The notes: generated by a model from the letters alone, not told the origin. 64,000 bases of DNA from Flavobacteriaceae bacterium (GCA_947464335.1 CANHWG010000003.1:1-64000), one strand, 5' to 3'; positions 25,214 through 34,897 are shown, counted from the stretch's first letter. Numbers and translations are program-made.

Positions 25214-26179
25214 TTATTGTCTACTCTGAACGTAATCTGACAATTCATCAACATTGGAACTAAATGAAAAGATTCCGTTTAATTTGAAATAGTTTCTTGG
25301 CTCAATACAAAAATCATAAGCATATTTGGCAAACTCCAATTTATTATCTTCAAAGCTAAAAGTATTTGCAATTTGAATAATTTGGTCTACGTTCAAACAG
25401 TTGGCTGTAATAACTTGCTTAGCTGTTTTTAACCTAGTATCTTCAAAACTTTGATTTTTTATTGTTGACAGTGCCGCATTGAAATTTCCGGGTGTCATAC
25501 ATGATCTTCCGCCGCAACCTATAATTGGCTCATTGTGATCCACAATAATTGTATTTGAATTATTTGTAGTCGTTGTAGTTGTAGTTTGAGTAATTGCTCC
25601 GCCACCAATGTTATCATTGATAGAAACGCCCATTCCCAAATTAACGCCACCAACATTTACTCCAACACCAACATTTACTCCACCAGAGTTTACTGCATTT
25701 GTTTGCGTAGTTGTTGTTGTAGTAGTTTGAGAAACGCCACCAATTGGTTGAGCAACAACAGGTCTTGGTTGACCATAGTGAATTACATGAACATTAGAAG
25801 GTGGAATAAAATCAGGAACAACAGGAATAGCTGAAAAATAATTCATCTTCATTTTGGTTTTGTTGTTTTTGTCTCTTCTAATTTTATAGGTAACATCGGT
25901 AAAAATACCATCAACATCAGCAATCATCAAATTGTTTTTAGAGACATCCGCTAATGATGGGTCAGCAAATCTGATTTTAGCATTGTAATAAGGTTGGTTT
26001 AAATCCTCAACTCTTAGATTGGTTTGTGGTGTGTCGTTAATGATTTCTCCATTCAAGATAAGGGTAAACTTATCACCGTCTTCAGAAAAAATAGTCAGGT
26101 GTCCAACTGGTCCACCAGGTTGAGCAAAAGTTAATGAAGAAATTAACAATGCTGCTAAGAATGTAATCTTTCTAATCAT
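25214..26179 (-). CDS. Secreted DUF4476 domain protein with low-complexity middle
   Basis: I chose the ATG at 26179 (MIRKITFLAALLISSLTFAQ, a clear signal peptide), which gives 321 residues. The N-terminal 110 residues form a beta-rich domain (HLTIFSEDGDKFTLILNGE...VTYKIRRDKNNKTKMK). The centre is low-complexity: two runs of seven threonines (TTTTTTT) and a Gly-Val-Asn stretch (GGVNVGVGVNVGGVNLG). The last 95 residues (MTPGNFNAALSTIKNQSFEDTRLKTAKQVI...) match DUF4476, common in Bacteroidota and of unknown function. The promoter is good and the gene is monocistronic. Confidence 0.85.
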   Translation of the reverse strand: MIRKITFLAALLISSLTFAQPGGPVGHLTIFSEDGDKFTLILNGEIINDTPQTNLRVEDLNQPYYNAKIRFADPSLADVSKNNLMIADVDGIFTDVTYKIRRDKNNKTKMKMNYFSAIPVVPDFIPPSNVHVIHYGQPRPVVAQPIGGVSQTTTTTTTQTNAVNSGGVNVGVGVNVGGVNLGMGVSINDNIGGGAITQTTTTTTTNNSNTIIVDHNEPIIGCGGRSCMTPGNFNAALSTIKNQSFEDTRLKTAKQVITANCLNVDQIIQIANTFSFEDNKLEFAKYAYDFCIEPRNYFKLNGIFSFSSNVDELSDYVQSRQ

Positions 26180-26202
26180 ATTTAATTTTTTTTTTAGTGT
26201 GA

Positions 26203-26236
26203 CAAATATATTTATTTTATTTTTTCGAGTTGTCAA
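26203..26236 (-). promoter_or_regulatory. Promoter of the DUF4476 gene
   Basis: On the minus strand TTG is followed after 23 bases by TATATTTG, and the ATG lies 23 bases further on. This is a good Bacteroidota -33/-7 match and supports the 26179 start. Confidence 0.65.
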
Positions 26237-26318
26237 AAACAATACCAAATAAAAAAGTAATTTATTAAAAATAGTAATTTGCTAGAAACTCTGTATATTT
26301 AAACTCTCTTAAATTATT

Positions 26319-27647
26319 ATGTCAATGAACGAGTCTTTACTCTCAGTATTATCATTTATAACGGCACTAGCTATAGGTATTTTTCTTGGAAAATTGTTGT
26401 TTACAGCCCAATCAAAATCTGAAAAATCTTCTTTAGAAGAAAAAATAAATGGGTTATTCCAACAAATTGAAAACTTTAAAAATCAGCTCAATCAAACTAT
26501 TCAAGAAAGAGAATCCATTAGAACAGAAAAAGAATCTTTAGCCATTCAATTATCTAAAAAAGAAACCGATTTTGAAAATTTATGGGAACGCAATAAAGAA
26601 CAAAAAGAAGAAGTGGAAAAATTGCAGGATAAATTCACTAAAGAATTCGAAAATTTGGCCAACAAAATTCTAGAAGAAAAAACTTCTAAGTTCACAGAAC
26701 AAAACAAAGAAAATCTCAAAAACATCTTAACACCATTACAAGATAAAATTCAACTTTTTGAAAAGAAAGTAGAAGACACTCATAAAGAAAGTATCGATTA
26801 TCATGCTGCTTTACGCCAGCAAATAATTGGACTGCGTGAAATGAATGAGCAAATGAGTAAAGAAACTTTGAATCTAACTAAAGCATTAAAAGGCGATAGT
26901 AAAATGCAAGGTAATTGGGGTGAATTAATTTTAGAAAGAGTATTAGAAAAATCGGGATTAGAAAAAGGTCGAGAATACGAAGTACAGCAAAGTTTTGTGA
27001 CCGAGGATGGAAATCGAGTATTTCCGGATGTTGTCATCAACTTGCCAGACGGGAAGAAAATGATTGTGGATTCTAAAGTTACTTTAACGGCTTATGAGCG
27101 TTATGTTAATGAAGAAAATGAAAATGATAAAGCACAGTACTTAAAAGAGCATGTCATATCGTTAAAACGCCATGTAGACCAATTGAGCGAAAAAAATTAT
27201 CATGATCTATACCAAATGGAAAGTCCGGATTTTGTATTGCTTTTTATTCCGATTGAATCCGCTTTTGCTTTAGCCCTAAACGAAGACACTTCTTTATACA
27301 ACAAAGCATTTGAAAAAAATATTGTAATTGTAACGCCATCTACATTGTTAGCTACTTTACGAACCATTGATAGTATGTGGACCAATCAAAAACAACAAGA
27401 AAATGCTTTAGAAATTGCGAGGCAAGCTGGAGCATTGTATGATAAATTTGAGGGATTTGTTACTGATTTAGTTAAAGTCGGCAATAAAATTAAAGACTCT
27501 AAAACAGAGTATGATAATGCAATGAGTAAATTAGTAGACGGAAGCGGTAACTTAATTAACAGAGTCGAAAACCTAAAAAAAATGGGCGCAAAAGCAAAGA
27601 AATCCTTACCCGAAAATATTTTACAAAGAGCTGAAAAAGATGAATGA
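26319..27647 (+). CDS. rmuC: DNA recombination protein RmuC
   Basis: This 442-residue protein is anchored by an N-terminal helix (SVLSFITALAIGIFLGKLLF). Residues 35-200 are a long coiled coil rich in Glu/Lys/Gln. The RmuC domain follows (GNWGELILERVLEKSGL, VNLPDGKKMIVDSKVTLTAYERY, FVLLFIPIESAFALAL, IVIVTPSTLLATLRTI), a nuclease-like fold with the usual D...DSK residues. It limits recombination at inverted repeats in E. coli. The end overlaps the thioesterase start by 8 bases. Confidence 0.95.
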   Translation: MSMNESLLSVLSFITALAIGIFLGKLLFTAQSKSEKSSLEEKINGLFQQIENFKNQLNQTIQERESIRTEKESLAIQLSKKETDFENLWERNKEQKEEVEKLQDKFTKEFENLANKILEEKTSKFTEQNKENLKNILTPLQDKIQLFEKKVEDTHKESIDYHAALRQQIIGLREMNEQMSKETLNLTKALKGDSKMQGNWGELILERVLEKSGLEKGREYEVQQSFVTEDGNRVFPDVVINLPDGKKMIVDSKVTLTAYERYVNEENENDKAQYLKEHVISLKRHVDQLSEKNYHDLYQMESPDFVLLFIPIESAFALALNEDTSLYNKAFEKNIVIVTPSTLLATLRTIDSMWTNQKQQENALEIARQAGALYDKFEGFVTDLVKVGNKIKDSKTEYDNAMSKLVDGSGNLINRVENLKKMGAKAKKSLPENILQRAEKDE

Positions 27648-28188
27648 ATTATATAAAAAGGTTGCTTCGTCAAAAATTACAATATCGGAATTGATGTTGC
27701 CTTCACACACTAATTTTAGCGGCAAAATTCATGGAGGTTATATTTTATCGCTATTAGATCAAATTGCTTTTGCTTGTGCCTCTAAATTTTCGGGACATTA
27801 TTGCGTAACAGCTTCTGTTGACACTGTTGACTTTTTGAATCCAATAGAAGTGGGTGAATTGGTAACGATGAAAGCTTCGGTTAATTATGTTGGCAAAAGC
27901 TCGATGATTGTTGGCATTCGAGTAGAAGCTGAAAACATTCAAACGGGGAAAGTAAAGCATTGTAACTCGAGCCATTTTACGATGGTAGCCAAAGACAAAG
28001 ACGGGAATAACACTCAAGTTCCGGGGTTAATTTTATCTAGTGACATCGAATTAAAACGATTTTTTAACTGTATTAAGCACATCAGTTTAAAAAAAGAAAA
28101 AAATCAACATGAAGAAATTTTTGATTATAAAGCGGCGTCTTCTTTAGAAATTTTAAAACAGTACAATGTCAAATTAGAGACATTTTAA
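27640..28188 (+). CDS. Acyl-CoA thioesterase (YciA/BFIT-type hotdog)
   Basis: The 182-residue protein is a single hotdog domain with PSHTNFSGKIHGGYILSLLDQIAFACASKFSG, the typical acyl-CoA hydrolase motif with Asn and Asp/His active-site residues, then VDFLNPIEVGELV and SMIVGIRVEAENIQTG. The C-terminal 45 residues form an extra charged helix. It hydrolyses acyl-CoA, and chain preference cannot be told. It is translationally coupled to rmuC by overlap, with no obvious functional link. Confidence 0.9.
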   Translation: MNELYKKVASSKITISELMLPSHTNFSGKIHGGYILSLLDQIAFACASKFSGHYCVTASVDTVDFLNPIEVGELVTMKASVNYVGKSSMIVGIRVEAENIQTGKVKHCNSSHFTMVAKDKDGNNTQVPGLILSSDIELKRFFNCIKHISLKKEKNQHEEIFDYKAASSLEILKQYNVKLETF

Positions 28189-28270
28189 TAATTGTATTAC
28201 ATTTTTCTTATTAAATCGAATCAATTTTTAATACAATCAAAATTTATAGAAAAATAAACAAAAAAAATAC

Positions 28271-28278
28271 TATTTTTG
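28271..28278 (+). promoter_or_regulatory. -7 promoter box of the first cytochrome/FG-GAP module
   Basis: TATTTTTG fits TAnnTTTG and lies 20 bases before the ATG at 28298. A corresponding box, TACATTTG (31614-31621), precedes the second module, so each module can be transcribed separately. Confidence 0.45.
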
Positions 28279-28297
28279 GGTGCAAAATTTTAAAAAT

Positions 28298-29392
28298 ATG
28301 ATAAAAAGATACCTTGCATTTGCCCTATGCATACTTTTAGCAGCAGCATACATTTCTTGTTCTGACGATGATGATGATTATGTACCAATTTCACCCGTTA
28401 CGGTAGACCTAACATCGGTTCCCTATCCTAAACTATCAGATTATAAATTTTTTCAAGGTAATCTTAAAGATCAAAACCCTTCGTTAAATGTTATTCCATA
28501 TGCTCCTGCCAGTAGTTTATTTACGGATTACGCATCTAAAAAGAGATTTATTTGGATGCCAAATGGCGCTACTGGAACCTATGTTGCTGATGATAAAATT
28601 TTAGATTTTCCTGTGGGAACGGCTCTAATTAAAACATTTTATTATACTACTATTCAGCCCGGAGATGTAACTAAAATAATTGAAACTCGATTAATGATTA
28701 GAAAAGAGGATGGTTGGAAATTTTATGAATATATATGGAACGAAGAACAAACTGATGCCGATTTAATGAACAGTTCTGATTTTTTGAATGGTAGTTCTAA
28801 AACCATATCATTTAAAAAACCAAATGGTGAATCCGTTACCACAGATTATAGAATTCCGTCTGATGCTGAATGTTTAGCTTGTCATAAAATTAATGAGATT
28901 CCAACTCCAATCGGAATTAAACCTCAAAATCTAAATCACAATTATAATTATGGTAATCAAAACAAAAACATACTACAAAAGTTAGTTGAGCAAGGTTATT
29001 TAGATAGTTATCCATCAAACATAGCTGCTGCAATTGATTATCATGATACTACAAAATCTTTAGAACTAAGAGCACGTTCTTATTTAGATATAAATTGCGC
29101 ACATTGTCACCAAGATGATGCGCGTTGCTTTTATAGACCAATTCGACTTGGGTTTGGCTTGACTAATATGGATTCTAACATTGGAATATGTGTGGATGCG
29201 GATGAGCCATTTAGTCCAAGTTTACAAAAGATAATCACTCCTGGAAACTTTAACAAGTCTGTGATGCATTATCGATTAAATTCGAACGATGAAAGTATAC
29301 GAATGCCTATGTTCGGAAGATCTATCATTCATGAAGAAGGCGTAGCCCTAATTAGAGAATATATAGCATCACTAACACAAACTTGTAATTAA
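28298..29392 (+). CDS. Diheme c-type cytochrome lipoprotein (SO2930-like), copy 1
   Basis: ATG 28298 (not the GTG at 28280) begins a lipoprotein signal ending ISC, giving 364 residues. The Cys is followed by SDDDDD, which fits the acidic surface-export signal known for Flavobacterium lipoproteins, so the mature protein is probably on the cell surface. Two haem c sites are seen: CLACH in the middle and CAHCH in YLDINCAHCHQDDARC. A Met in RMPMFGR may be an axial ligand. The conserved VDLTxVPYPKLSDYKFF N-terminus and whole layout match the SO2930/HNE_0200-type diheme family as I recall it. It pairs with the next gene (17-base gap). Confidence 0.85.
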   Translation: MIKRYLAFALCILLAAAYISCSDDDDDYVPISPVTVDLTSVPYPKLSDYKFFQGNLKDQNPSLNVIPYAPASSLFTDYASKKRFIWMPNGATGTYVADDKILDFPVGTALIKTFYYTTIQPGDVTKIIETRLMIRKEDGWKFYEYIWNEEQTDADLMNSSDFLNGSSKTISFKKPNGESVTTDYRIPSDAECLACHKINEIPTPIGIKPQNLNHNYNYGNQNKNILQKLVEQGYLDSYPSNIAAAIDYHDTTKSLELRARSYLDINCAHCHQDDARCFYRPIRLGFGLTNMDSNIGICVDADEPFSPSLQKIITPGNFNKSVMHYRLNSNDESIRMPMFGRSIIHEEGVALIREYIASLTQTCN

Positions 29393-29409
29393 TAAACAAT
29401 TCATATCTA

Positions 29410-31455
29410 ATGAAAAAAACTACCTTTTTAATTGCTTTGATTTTTAGCATGTCTTTTGTTAAAGCTCAAACAAATTGTGGTAACGCCGTATCGGTATTAT
29501 TAAACTCTACGACTACTGCACCTTCATTTACCAATGAAACAGGAACGCCGCCAACTGCGTTTTGTGGATTAAATAATAGCAACCAAAATCCAACCAAAGG
29601 AAAATGGTATAAATTTACCCCAACACAAAATATGAACATTACGGTAACTACTGTTTTGCCTCAAAATAATAATATTGATACTCGGTTAATTATTTATTCC
29701 GGCAACTGTAATGCCCTGGTTTGCGTAGGATCTAGTGATGATTTTAACGGAGCAAATACTTCAGAAGTGACTTTTGCTGCAACAATTGGAAGCACTTATA
29801 CCATTGCATTTGATAATCGTTTTAGTAATGCTGGTTTTGATTTTAAAGTTACAGAAGCTGCTCCTCCAGCACCAGACAGACTATCATTTACTTCTACTTC
29901 AGTAACAGGAATAACAGGTGGCTACAATAATTGTATCGCTGATATGAATGGTGATTTTTTAGATGATATAATTTCAGCTGTAAGTACAACACAATTAGTC
30001 ATAACCTATCAAGGAACAAATGGTGTTTTTACTTCTACAACATATCCACTAACAAGCACTTCCGTATTGCCTTCATGGAGTATTGCAGCAGGTGATTATG
30101 ACAATAATGGCTATAATGATTTAATTTATGGATCAGGAACTGGTGTAGCTTTTTTAAAAGCAAATAGCACAGGAACTGGTTATACAACAGATAGAAAGAC
30201 ACAATCCTATTTAGTACAAAGAACTAATTTTATAGATATTAATAACGATGGGAAGCTCGACGCTTTTGCTTGTGATGATAATGCCCCAAATAGATATTAC
30301 ATGAACGATGGAACAAACCTAAATCATATTCAAGGCGGAATTGGTGATTTCCCTTCTGGAGGAAACTATGCGTCTAATTGGTTTGATTATGACAATGATG
30401 GCGATATCGATATGTATATGGCAAAATGTGGTCAAGGTGGTTCTGGTGTTGGAGGTAATATTGATGAGTTTCATAGAAATAATGGTAATGGAACTTTTAC
30501 TAATGTAGCGGCATCTATCGGCATGGCTAATCCTGAACAAACATGGTCTGGCGCTTGTGGCGATTTTAACAATGACGGATGGATGGATGTAATCGTAGGT
30601 GTTAACTCGGCAAGCAATGGATATTCAAATGTGAAGAGAAATAATGGAGATGGAACGTTTACAAGTGTAACAGCAGGATCTGGATACGACACAAACACAT
30701 CGTTGGGTAGAGAATATGTAACACAAGATTTTGATAATGATGGATTCCTTGATGTGTTAGGTTCAGGTAGCAATATTATGTTTGGTGATGGAAACTTTCG
30801 TTTTACACCAAACCCAAACACCTATCCTGTCTCTAACTTTGATAGACCCATAGGTGATTTAAATAATGATGGCTTTTTAGATATCCAAAACGGAACTAAT
30901 GTTTTATTTAACAATGGAAACTCAAACAAATGGTTGAATGTAAACCTACGTGGAATAGAGAGCAATAGAAATGGTATAGGAGCACGAATTGAAATATATG
31001 GTTCTTGGGGCAAACAAATAAGATATGTGCAAAGCGGAACTGGTTTTCAAAACATGAGTACTATAACAGCTCATTTTGGAATTGGTCAAGCCACTACAAT
31101 TACTCAAGTTATCATTAAATGGCCATCAGGTACAATTGACACGCTAATTAATGTAAATCCAAATCAAAACCTTTTGGTAGTTGAAGGATCAACGCTTGCA
31201 ATTAATTCATTTAATAATGGAGTGTTTTCTATTTATCCAAATCCTGTAAAAAACAACATTAATATTCAGATAAAAGATACTATATCAGTTGTATTAAAAT
31301 CAGCTTTAGTATATGATTTAAATGGAAAAGTAGTTCTTTCAACAGACAATCTAAATCAACCTATTAATGTTGAAAATCTTGCATCAGGCACTTACATTTT
31401 ATCCATTTCTGATTCAGAAAACAGAAATTACAGTCAAAAATTTATCAAAGAATAA
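29410..31455 (+). CDS. FG-GAP/VCBS and ASPIC-UnbV repeat protein with T9SS sorting domain, copy 1
   Basis: The 681-residue protein has a signal peptide (to VKAQ) and a CUB/PPC-like N-domain (KGKWYKFTPTQNMNITV ... IDTRLIIYSGNC). Next comes a beta-propeller of FG-GAP/VCBS units with calcium-type loops such as DYDNNGYND, DINNDGKLD, DYDNDGDID, DFNNDGWMD and DLNNDGFLD. An ASPIC/UnbV domain follows (WLNVNLRGIESNRNGIGARIEI ... HFGIGQATTITQVIIKWPSG). The end (IYPNPVKNNINI...LASGTYILSISDSENRNYSQKFIKE) is a T9SS type A sorting domain. It is secreted and probably surface-bound. Function unknown; the partner is the diheme cytochrome just upstream. Confidence 0.88.
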   Translation: MKKTTFLIALIFSMSFVKAQTNCGNAVSVLLNSTTTAPSFTNETGTPPTAFCGLNNSNQNPTKGKWYKFTPTQNMNITVTTVLPQNNNIDTRLIIYSGNCNALVCVGSSDDFNGANTSEVTFAATIGSTYTIAFDNRFSNAGFDFKVTEAAPPAPDRLSFTSTSVTGITGGYNNCIADMNGDFLDDIISAVSTTQLVITYQGTNGVFTSTTYPLTSTSVLPSWSIAAGDYDNNGYNDLIYGSGTGVAFLKANSTGTGYTTDRKTQSYLVQRTNFIDINNDGKLDAFACDDNAPNRYYMNDGTNLNHIQGGIGDFPSGGNYASNWFDYDNDGDIDMYMAKCGQGGSGVGGNIDEFHRNNGNGTFTNVAASIGMANPEQTWSGACGDFNNDGWMDVIVGVNSASNGYSNVKRNNGDGTFTSVTAGSGYDTNTSLGREYVTQDFDNDGFLDVLGSGSNIMFGDGNFRFTPNPNTYPVSNFDRPIGDLNNDGFLDIQNGTNVLFNNGNSNKWLNVNLRGIESNRNGIGARIEIYGSWGKQIRYVQSGTGFQNMSTITAHFGIGQATTITQVIIKWPSGTIDTLINVNPNQNLLVVEGSTLAINSFNNGVFSIYPNPVKNNINIQIKDTISVVLKSALVYDLNGKVVLSTDNLNQPINVENLASGTYILSISDSENRNYSQKFIKE

Positions 31456-31478
31456 TTTGTATTTGAATACTTTTACAA

Positions 31479-31506
31479 AACGCTCTTAATCAAGAGCGTT
31501 TTTTGT
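31479..31506 (+). terminator. Terminator after the first cytochrome/FG-GAP module
   Basis: AACGCTCTT-AATC-AAGAGCGTT forms a perfect nine-base stem followed by TTTTTTG. It ends module 1 before the second module's own promoter. Confidence 0.85.
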
Positions 31507-31640
31507 TTATTAGAAGTTTAGTGAATTCTACTAAAACACATATAAATCAAAAGAATAAATAAAAAATTTTGGTCAAAATCTGTTAATTTTTTATAATTCA
31601 TGAATATAAATATTACATTTGACAGTATTTTAAAAAATCT

Positions 31641-32768
31641 ATGAGAAAACATTATTTTCTGTTATCTATTCTATTTCTATCCTTTACAATTATTATAGGT
31701 TGTTCAGATAACGATGAATATATACCTGTTTCTCCTGTAACTGTTGATTTGACTCAAGTTCCCTATCCCAAATTATCGGATTATAAGTTTTTTGAGGGTG
31801 ATATGAAAAATCAAATTCCATCCTTAAATGTTTTACCCTACGAACCAGCATCATCATTATTTTCTGACTATGCTCACAAAAAAAGATTTGTTTGGATGCC
31901 TAATGGAACGAAAGCAGCATTTGTAGCAGATGATAAAGAATTAGAATTACCTGTTGGTGCCGCTTTGATTAAAACATTTTATTACGATAATGTACAAAAT
32001 ATCACCCCAATAGGTGGAAGAAGAATTATTGAAACTCGGGTTATGATTAAAAAAGCAAGTGGCTGGATATTTGCTGAATATGTTTGGAACGCAGAACAAA
32101 CGGAAGCTTATTTTGACTTAGCTGGTAGTTTTACCGACATTTCTTGGAAAGACGAAAACAACATAATTAAAAGTACCAATTATAGAATTCCAACTGAAGT
32201 TCAATGTATTATTTGCCACAAGAATAAAGAAATGGTGGGAACTACCGAAATAACTACTTTTATCCCAATTGGTATTAAACCCCAAAATTTAAATTTTAGT
32301 TATACCTACGGTAATGAAACAAAAAATCAATTAACCAAATGGATTGAAGTAGGTTTTTTGGAAAACAATTTCACAATACCGTCCTCCGAAAATACAATAA
32401 TCAATTACAGCGATAATACACAACCTTTAGAAAAAAGAGTACGTTCCTATTTAGATATTAATTGCGCACATTGTCATGCCCCAAAGAGACATTGTGATTA
32501 TAGACCAATGCGTTTAGCTTTTAGTGAAACTGGTGGTGTAAATGGCCGAACGAATATGGGAGTTTGTGTAAATACTGAAGATTTCAGCTTTGCACCAGCT
32601 TTAACAAAAATTATCCAACCAGGAAATGTTAACAGGTCAATGCTTTTTTATAGAATTAACACCGCTGATGAATCCTTTAGAATGCCATTACATGGCAGAA
32701 CCATTAAACATGACGAAGGAATAGAAATGATGCGAGAATGGATAAATTCATTATCTGCATGTCCATAA
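31641..32768 (+). CDS. Diheme c-type cytochrome lipoprotein (SO2930-like), copy 2
   Basis: This 375-residue paralogue of the 28298 gene is alike end to end (VSPVTVDLTQVPYPKLSDYKFF, LNVLPYEPASSLFSDYAHKKRFVWMPNG, RSYLDINCAHCHAPKRHC, RMPLHGR). The lipobox IIGC is followed by SDNDE, again an acidic surface-export signal. Haem sites are CIICH and CAHCH. Differences are a slightly longer centre and altered residues around the first haem. The next gene starts 44 bases later, so the two are co-transcribed. The reaction is unknown; the family is predicted to carry electrons outside the cell. Confidence 0.85.
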   Translation: MRKHYFLLSILFLSFTIIIGCSDNDEYIPVSPVTVDLTQVPYPKLSDYKFFEGDMKNQIPSLNVLPYEPASSLFSDYAHKKRFVWMPNGTKAAFVADDKELELPVGAALIKTFYYDNVQNITPIGGRRIIETRVMIKKASGWIFAEYVWNAEQTEAYFDLAGSFTDISWKDENNIIKSTNYRIPTEVQCIICHKNKEMVGTTEITTFIPIGIKPQNLNFSYTYGNETKNQLTKWIEVGFLENNFTIPSSENTIINYSDNTQPLEKRVRSYLDINCAHCHAPKRHCDYRPMRLAFSETGGVNGRTNMGVCVNTEDFSFAPALTKIIQPGNVNRSMLFYRINTADESFRMPLHGRTIKHDEGIEMMREWINSLSACP

Positions 32769-32812
32769 ATAAAATCAAAAGTATAATCAAAAATAAAATC
32801 AAACTTAAAAAA

Positions 32813-34879
32813 ATGAAAAAATTTACTTTACTATTTACATTGCTCTTTTTTGTTCAATGGTCAAATGCACAAGACACCTGTGCTAGTGCATCTGTAATTT
32901 CTGGCCCAGGTACATTTGTTGTTGGTGTGATAAACGGAACAGCACCTACATTAATTTGTGCTGATAATGGAGTTAATGATCAGACAAATCCAGGTCCTAG
33001 AGGAGAATGGTATATTTATACACCTACAGCAAACCGCACTGTAACCATAACCACTGATATTGTTGCCAATACCCCAAGAAGAGACACTCGTATTCACGTT
33101 TATACTGGAACTTGTGGTTCATTAACTTGTTTTGCTGGTGATGATGATAGTGGTGCTGATTTTTCTTCGGTTGCCGTATTTAATGTAACAGCTGGTACAC
33201 CTTACATCATTGCTTTTGACAATAAATGGATGGGAGGAGCTCAAAATAATGGGTTTAGTTTTCAACTAACTGAAACAGCAATCGTTGTTCCTCCTGTAAC
33301 TCCAATTACCTATACAACACAAACAATAAGTTCTGTGAACAGTGCGTACAATATCTGTGTTACGGATATGGATGGTGATAAAATTGACGATATTGTGGGG
33401 GTAAGTTCTAATAATTTGAGAGTAAATTACCAAAGAACAGGTGGTACTTTTACAACGACTGATTATCCAATTTCAGGAGTAAGTGAAATGCCAACTTGGA
33501 GTATGGCCGCTGGAGATTATAATAGAGATGGTCAAACCGATGTGATTTTAGGAAGTGGGCAAGGATTATCTATATGGAAGTCGAACGGAAGTACTAATTA
33601 TACTAACATTACTCCGGGAAATTATATTTTTTGTCAGAGAACCAATTTTGCTGATTTAAATAATGATGGTAATTTGGATATTTTTTCATGCCATGATATT
33701 GCTCCAAATTGCTATTATTTGAATGCAGGTGGCACCACAAACAATTTAACCTTTTACCAATCAAACGTAACTCCAGGCGCTATGAGTTTAGGAATAAGCG
33801 GAGGTAATTATGCTACATTATTTTCTGATTTTGATAATGATGGTGACAGTGATGTTTTCATTTCTAAATGTTCTGGACCTCCATGTGAATTAATCAGAAA
33901 TGATGGAAATGGAGTCTATACCGATATTTCAGCAATTGCTGGAATTAATGTTACACCAATTCAAACCTGGTCATCTGCCATTGGTGATTTTGATAATGAT
34001 GGAGATATGGACATCATTATTACGGCAAGTTCAGGTACACATCGATATTTCAGAAACAATCTTGACACGACCAATAGCGTAGAAGAAGCATACACCAATA
34101 TTACTGCAGGTTCTGGTTGGGACACTAATGCATCAATCAATATTGACAATATAACTTATGATTTTGACAATAACGGATTTCTTGATGTAATAGGTGGTGG
34201 AAACAAAATCATGTTTAATCAAGGCAATAGTACTTTTGCTCCGATTAGTTATTCTGGAATTGCAGTTGGTGCTGTTGGCGATTTAAATAACGATGGTTTC
34301 TTAGATATTTTGAACGGAAGTACAATTCGTTATGCTGTTCCAAATACTAATAATTGGATTAAAGTTTCATTGCAAGGAATTCAGAGTAACATAAACGGAA
34401 TTGGGGCTCGAATTGAAATTTATGGCACTTGGGGCAAACAAATTAGAGATGTAAGAAGTGGAGAAGGATTTAAATTCATGAGTTCTTTAAATGCGCATTT
34501 TGGTATTGGTCAAGCAACAGTTATAGACAGAGTGGTAATTAAATGGCCTTCTGGGGCAGTTGATACTATAGATAATGTAAACATAAATCAAAGATTATTC
34601 GTTGTAGAAGGTTCAACCTTAGCTGTAAATGCATTCAATAATGGTGTGTTTTCGGTTTATCCAAATCCGGCAAAAGATGTGGTGAACATTCAATTCAAAA
34701 ACAATCTAAGCATTACTCCTACTTCAGCAGCTGTATATGATTTAAATGGTAAAGTGGTATTGAGTACATTTGATTTGACACAACCTATTAATATTGAAAA
34801 ATTAGCCTCTGGGACTTATATTTTATCAATCTCTGATTCAGAAAATAGAAATTACGGTCAAAAATTCATCAAGGAATAA
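32813..34879 (+). CDS. FG-GAP/VCBS and ASPIC-UnbV repeat protein with T9SS sorting domain, copy 2
   Basis: The track opens 75 bases upstream inside the cytochrome gene. ATG 32813 begins the signal peptide MKKFTLLFTLLFFVQWSNAQ and gives 688 residues. Domain order equals copy 1: N-terminal carbohydrate/CUB-like domain (RGEWYIYTPTANRTVTI ... DTRIHVYTGTC), FG-GAP propeller (DFDNDGDSD, DFDNDGDMD, DLNNDGFLD), ASPIC/UnbV (WIKVSLQGIQSNINGIGARIEI ... HFGIGQATVIDRVVIKWPSG) and a T9SS tail. The last 30 residues are nearly identical to copy 1, apart from a single change in the final motif (NYGQKFIKE against NYSQKFIKE). A bidirectional terminator follows. Confidence 0.88.
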   Translation: MKKFTLLFTLLFFVQWSNAQDTCASASVISGPGTFVVGVINGTAPTLICADNGVNDQTNPGPRGEWYIYTPTANRTVTITTDIVANTPRRDTRIHVYTGTCGSLTCFAGDDDSGADFSSVAVFNVTAGTPYIIAFDNKWMGGAQNNGFSFQLTETAIVVPPVTPITYTTQTISSVNSAYNICVTDMDGDKIDDIVGVSSNNLRVNYQRTGGTFTTTDYPISGVSEMPTWSMAAGDYNRDGQTDVILGSGQGLSIWKSNGSTNYTNITPGNYIFCQRTNFADLNNDGNLDIFSCHDIAPNCYYLNAGGTTNNLTFYQSNVTPGAMSLGISGGNYATLFSDFDNDGDSDVFISKCSGPPCELIRNDGNGVYTDISAIAGINVTPIQTWSSAIGDFDNDGDMDIIITASSGTHRYFRNNLDTTNSVEEAYTNITAGSGWDTNASINIDNITYDFDNNGFLDVIGGGNKIMFNQGNSTFAPISYSGIAVGAVGDLNNDGFLDILNGSTIRYAVPNTNNWIKVSLQGIQSNINGIGARIEIYGTWGKQIRDVRSGEGFKFMSSLNAHFGIGQATVIDRVVIKWPSGAVDTIDNVNINQRLFVVEGSTLAVNAFNNGVFSVYPNPAKDVVNIQFKNNLSITPTSAAVYDLNGKVVLSTFDLTQPINIEKLASGTYILSISDSENRNYGQKFIKE

Positions 34880-34897
34880 CAAGCTAATCATTTTTAT

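Noticed and set aside
32738-32812. Upstream start of FG-GAP copy 2 overlapping the cytochrome gene
   Set aside because: The signal peptide begins at ATG 32813; the extra 25 residues are A-rich read-through of the gap.
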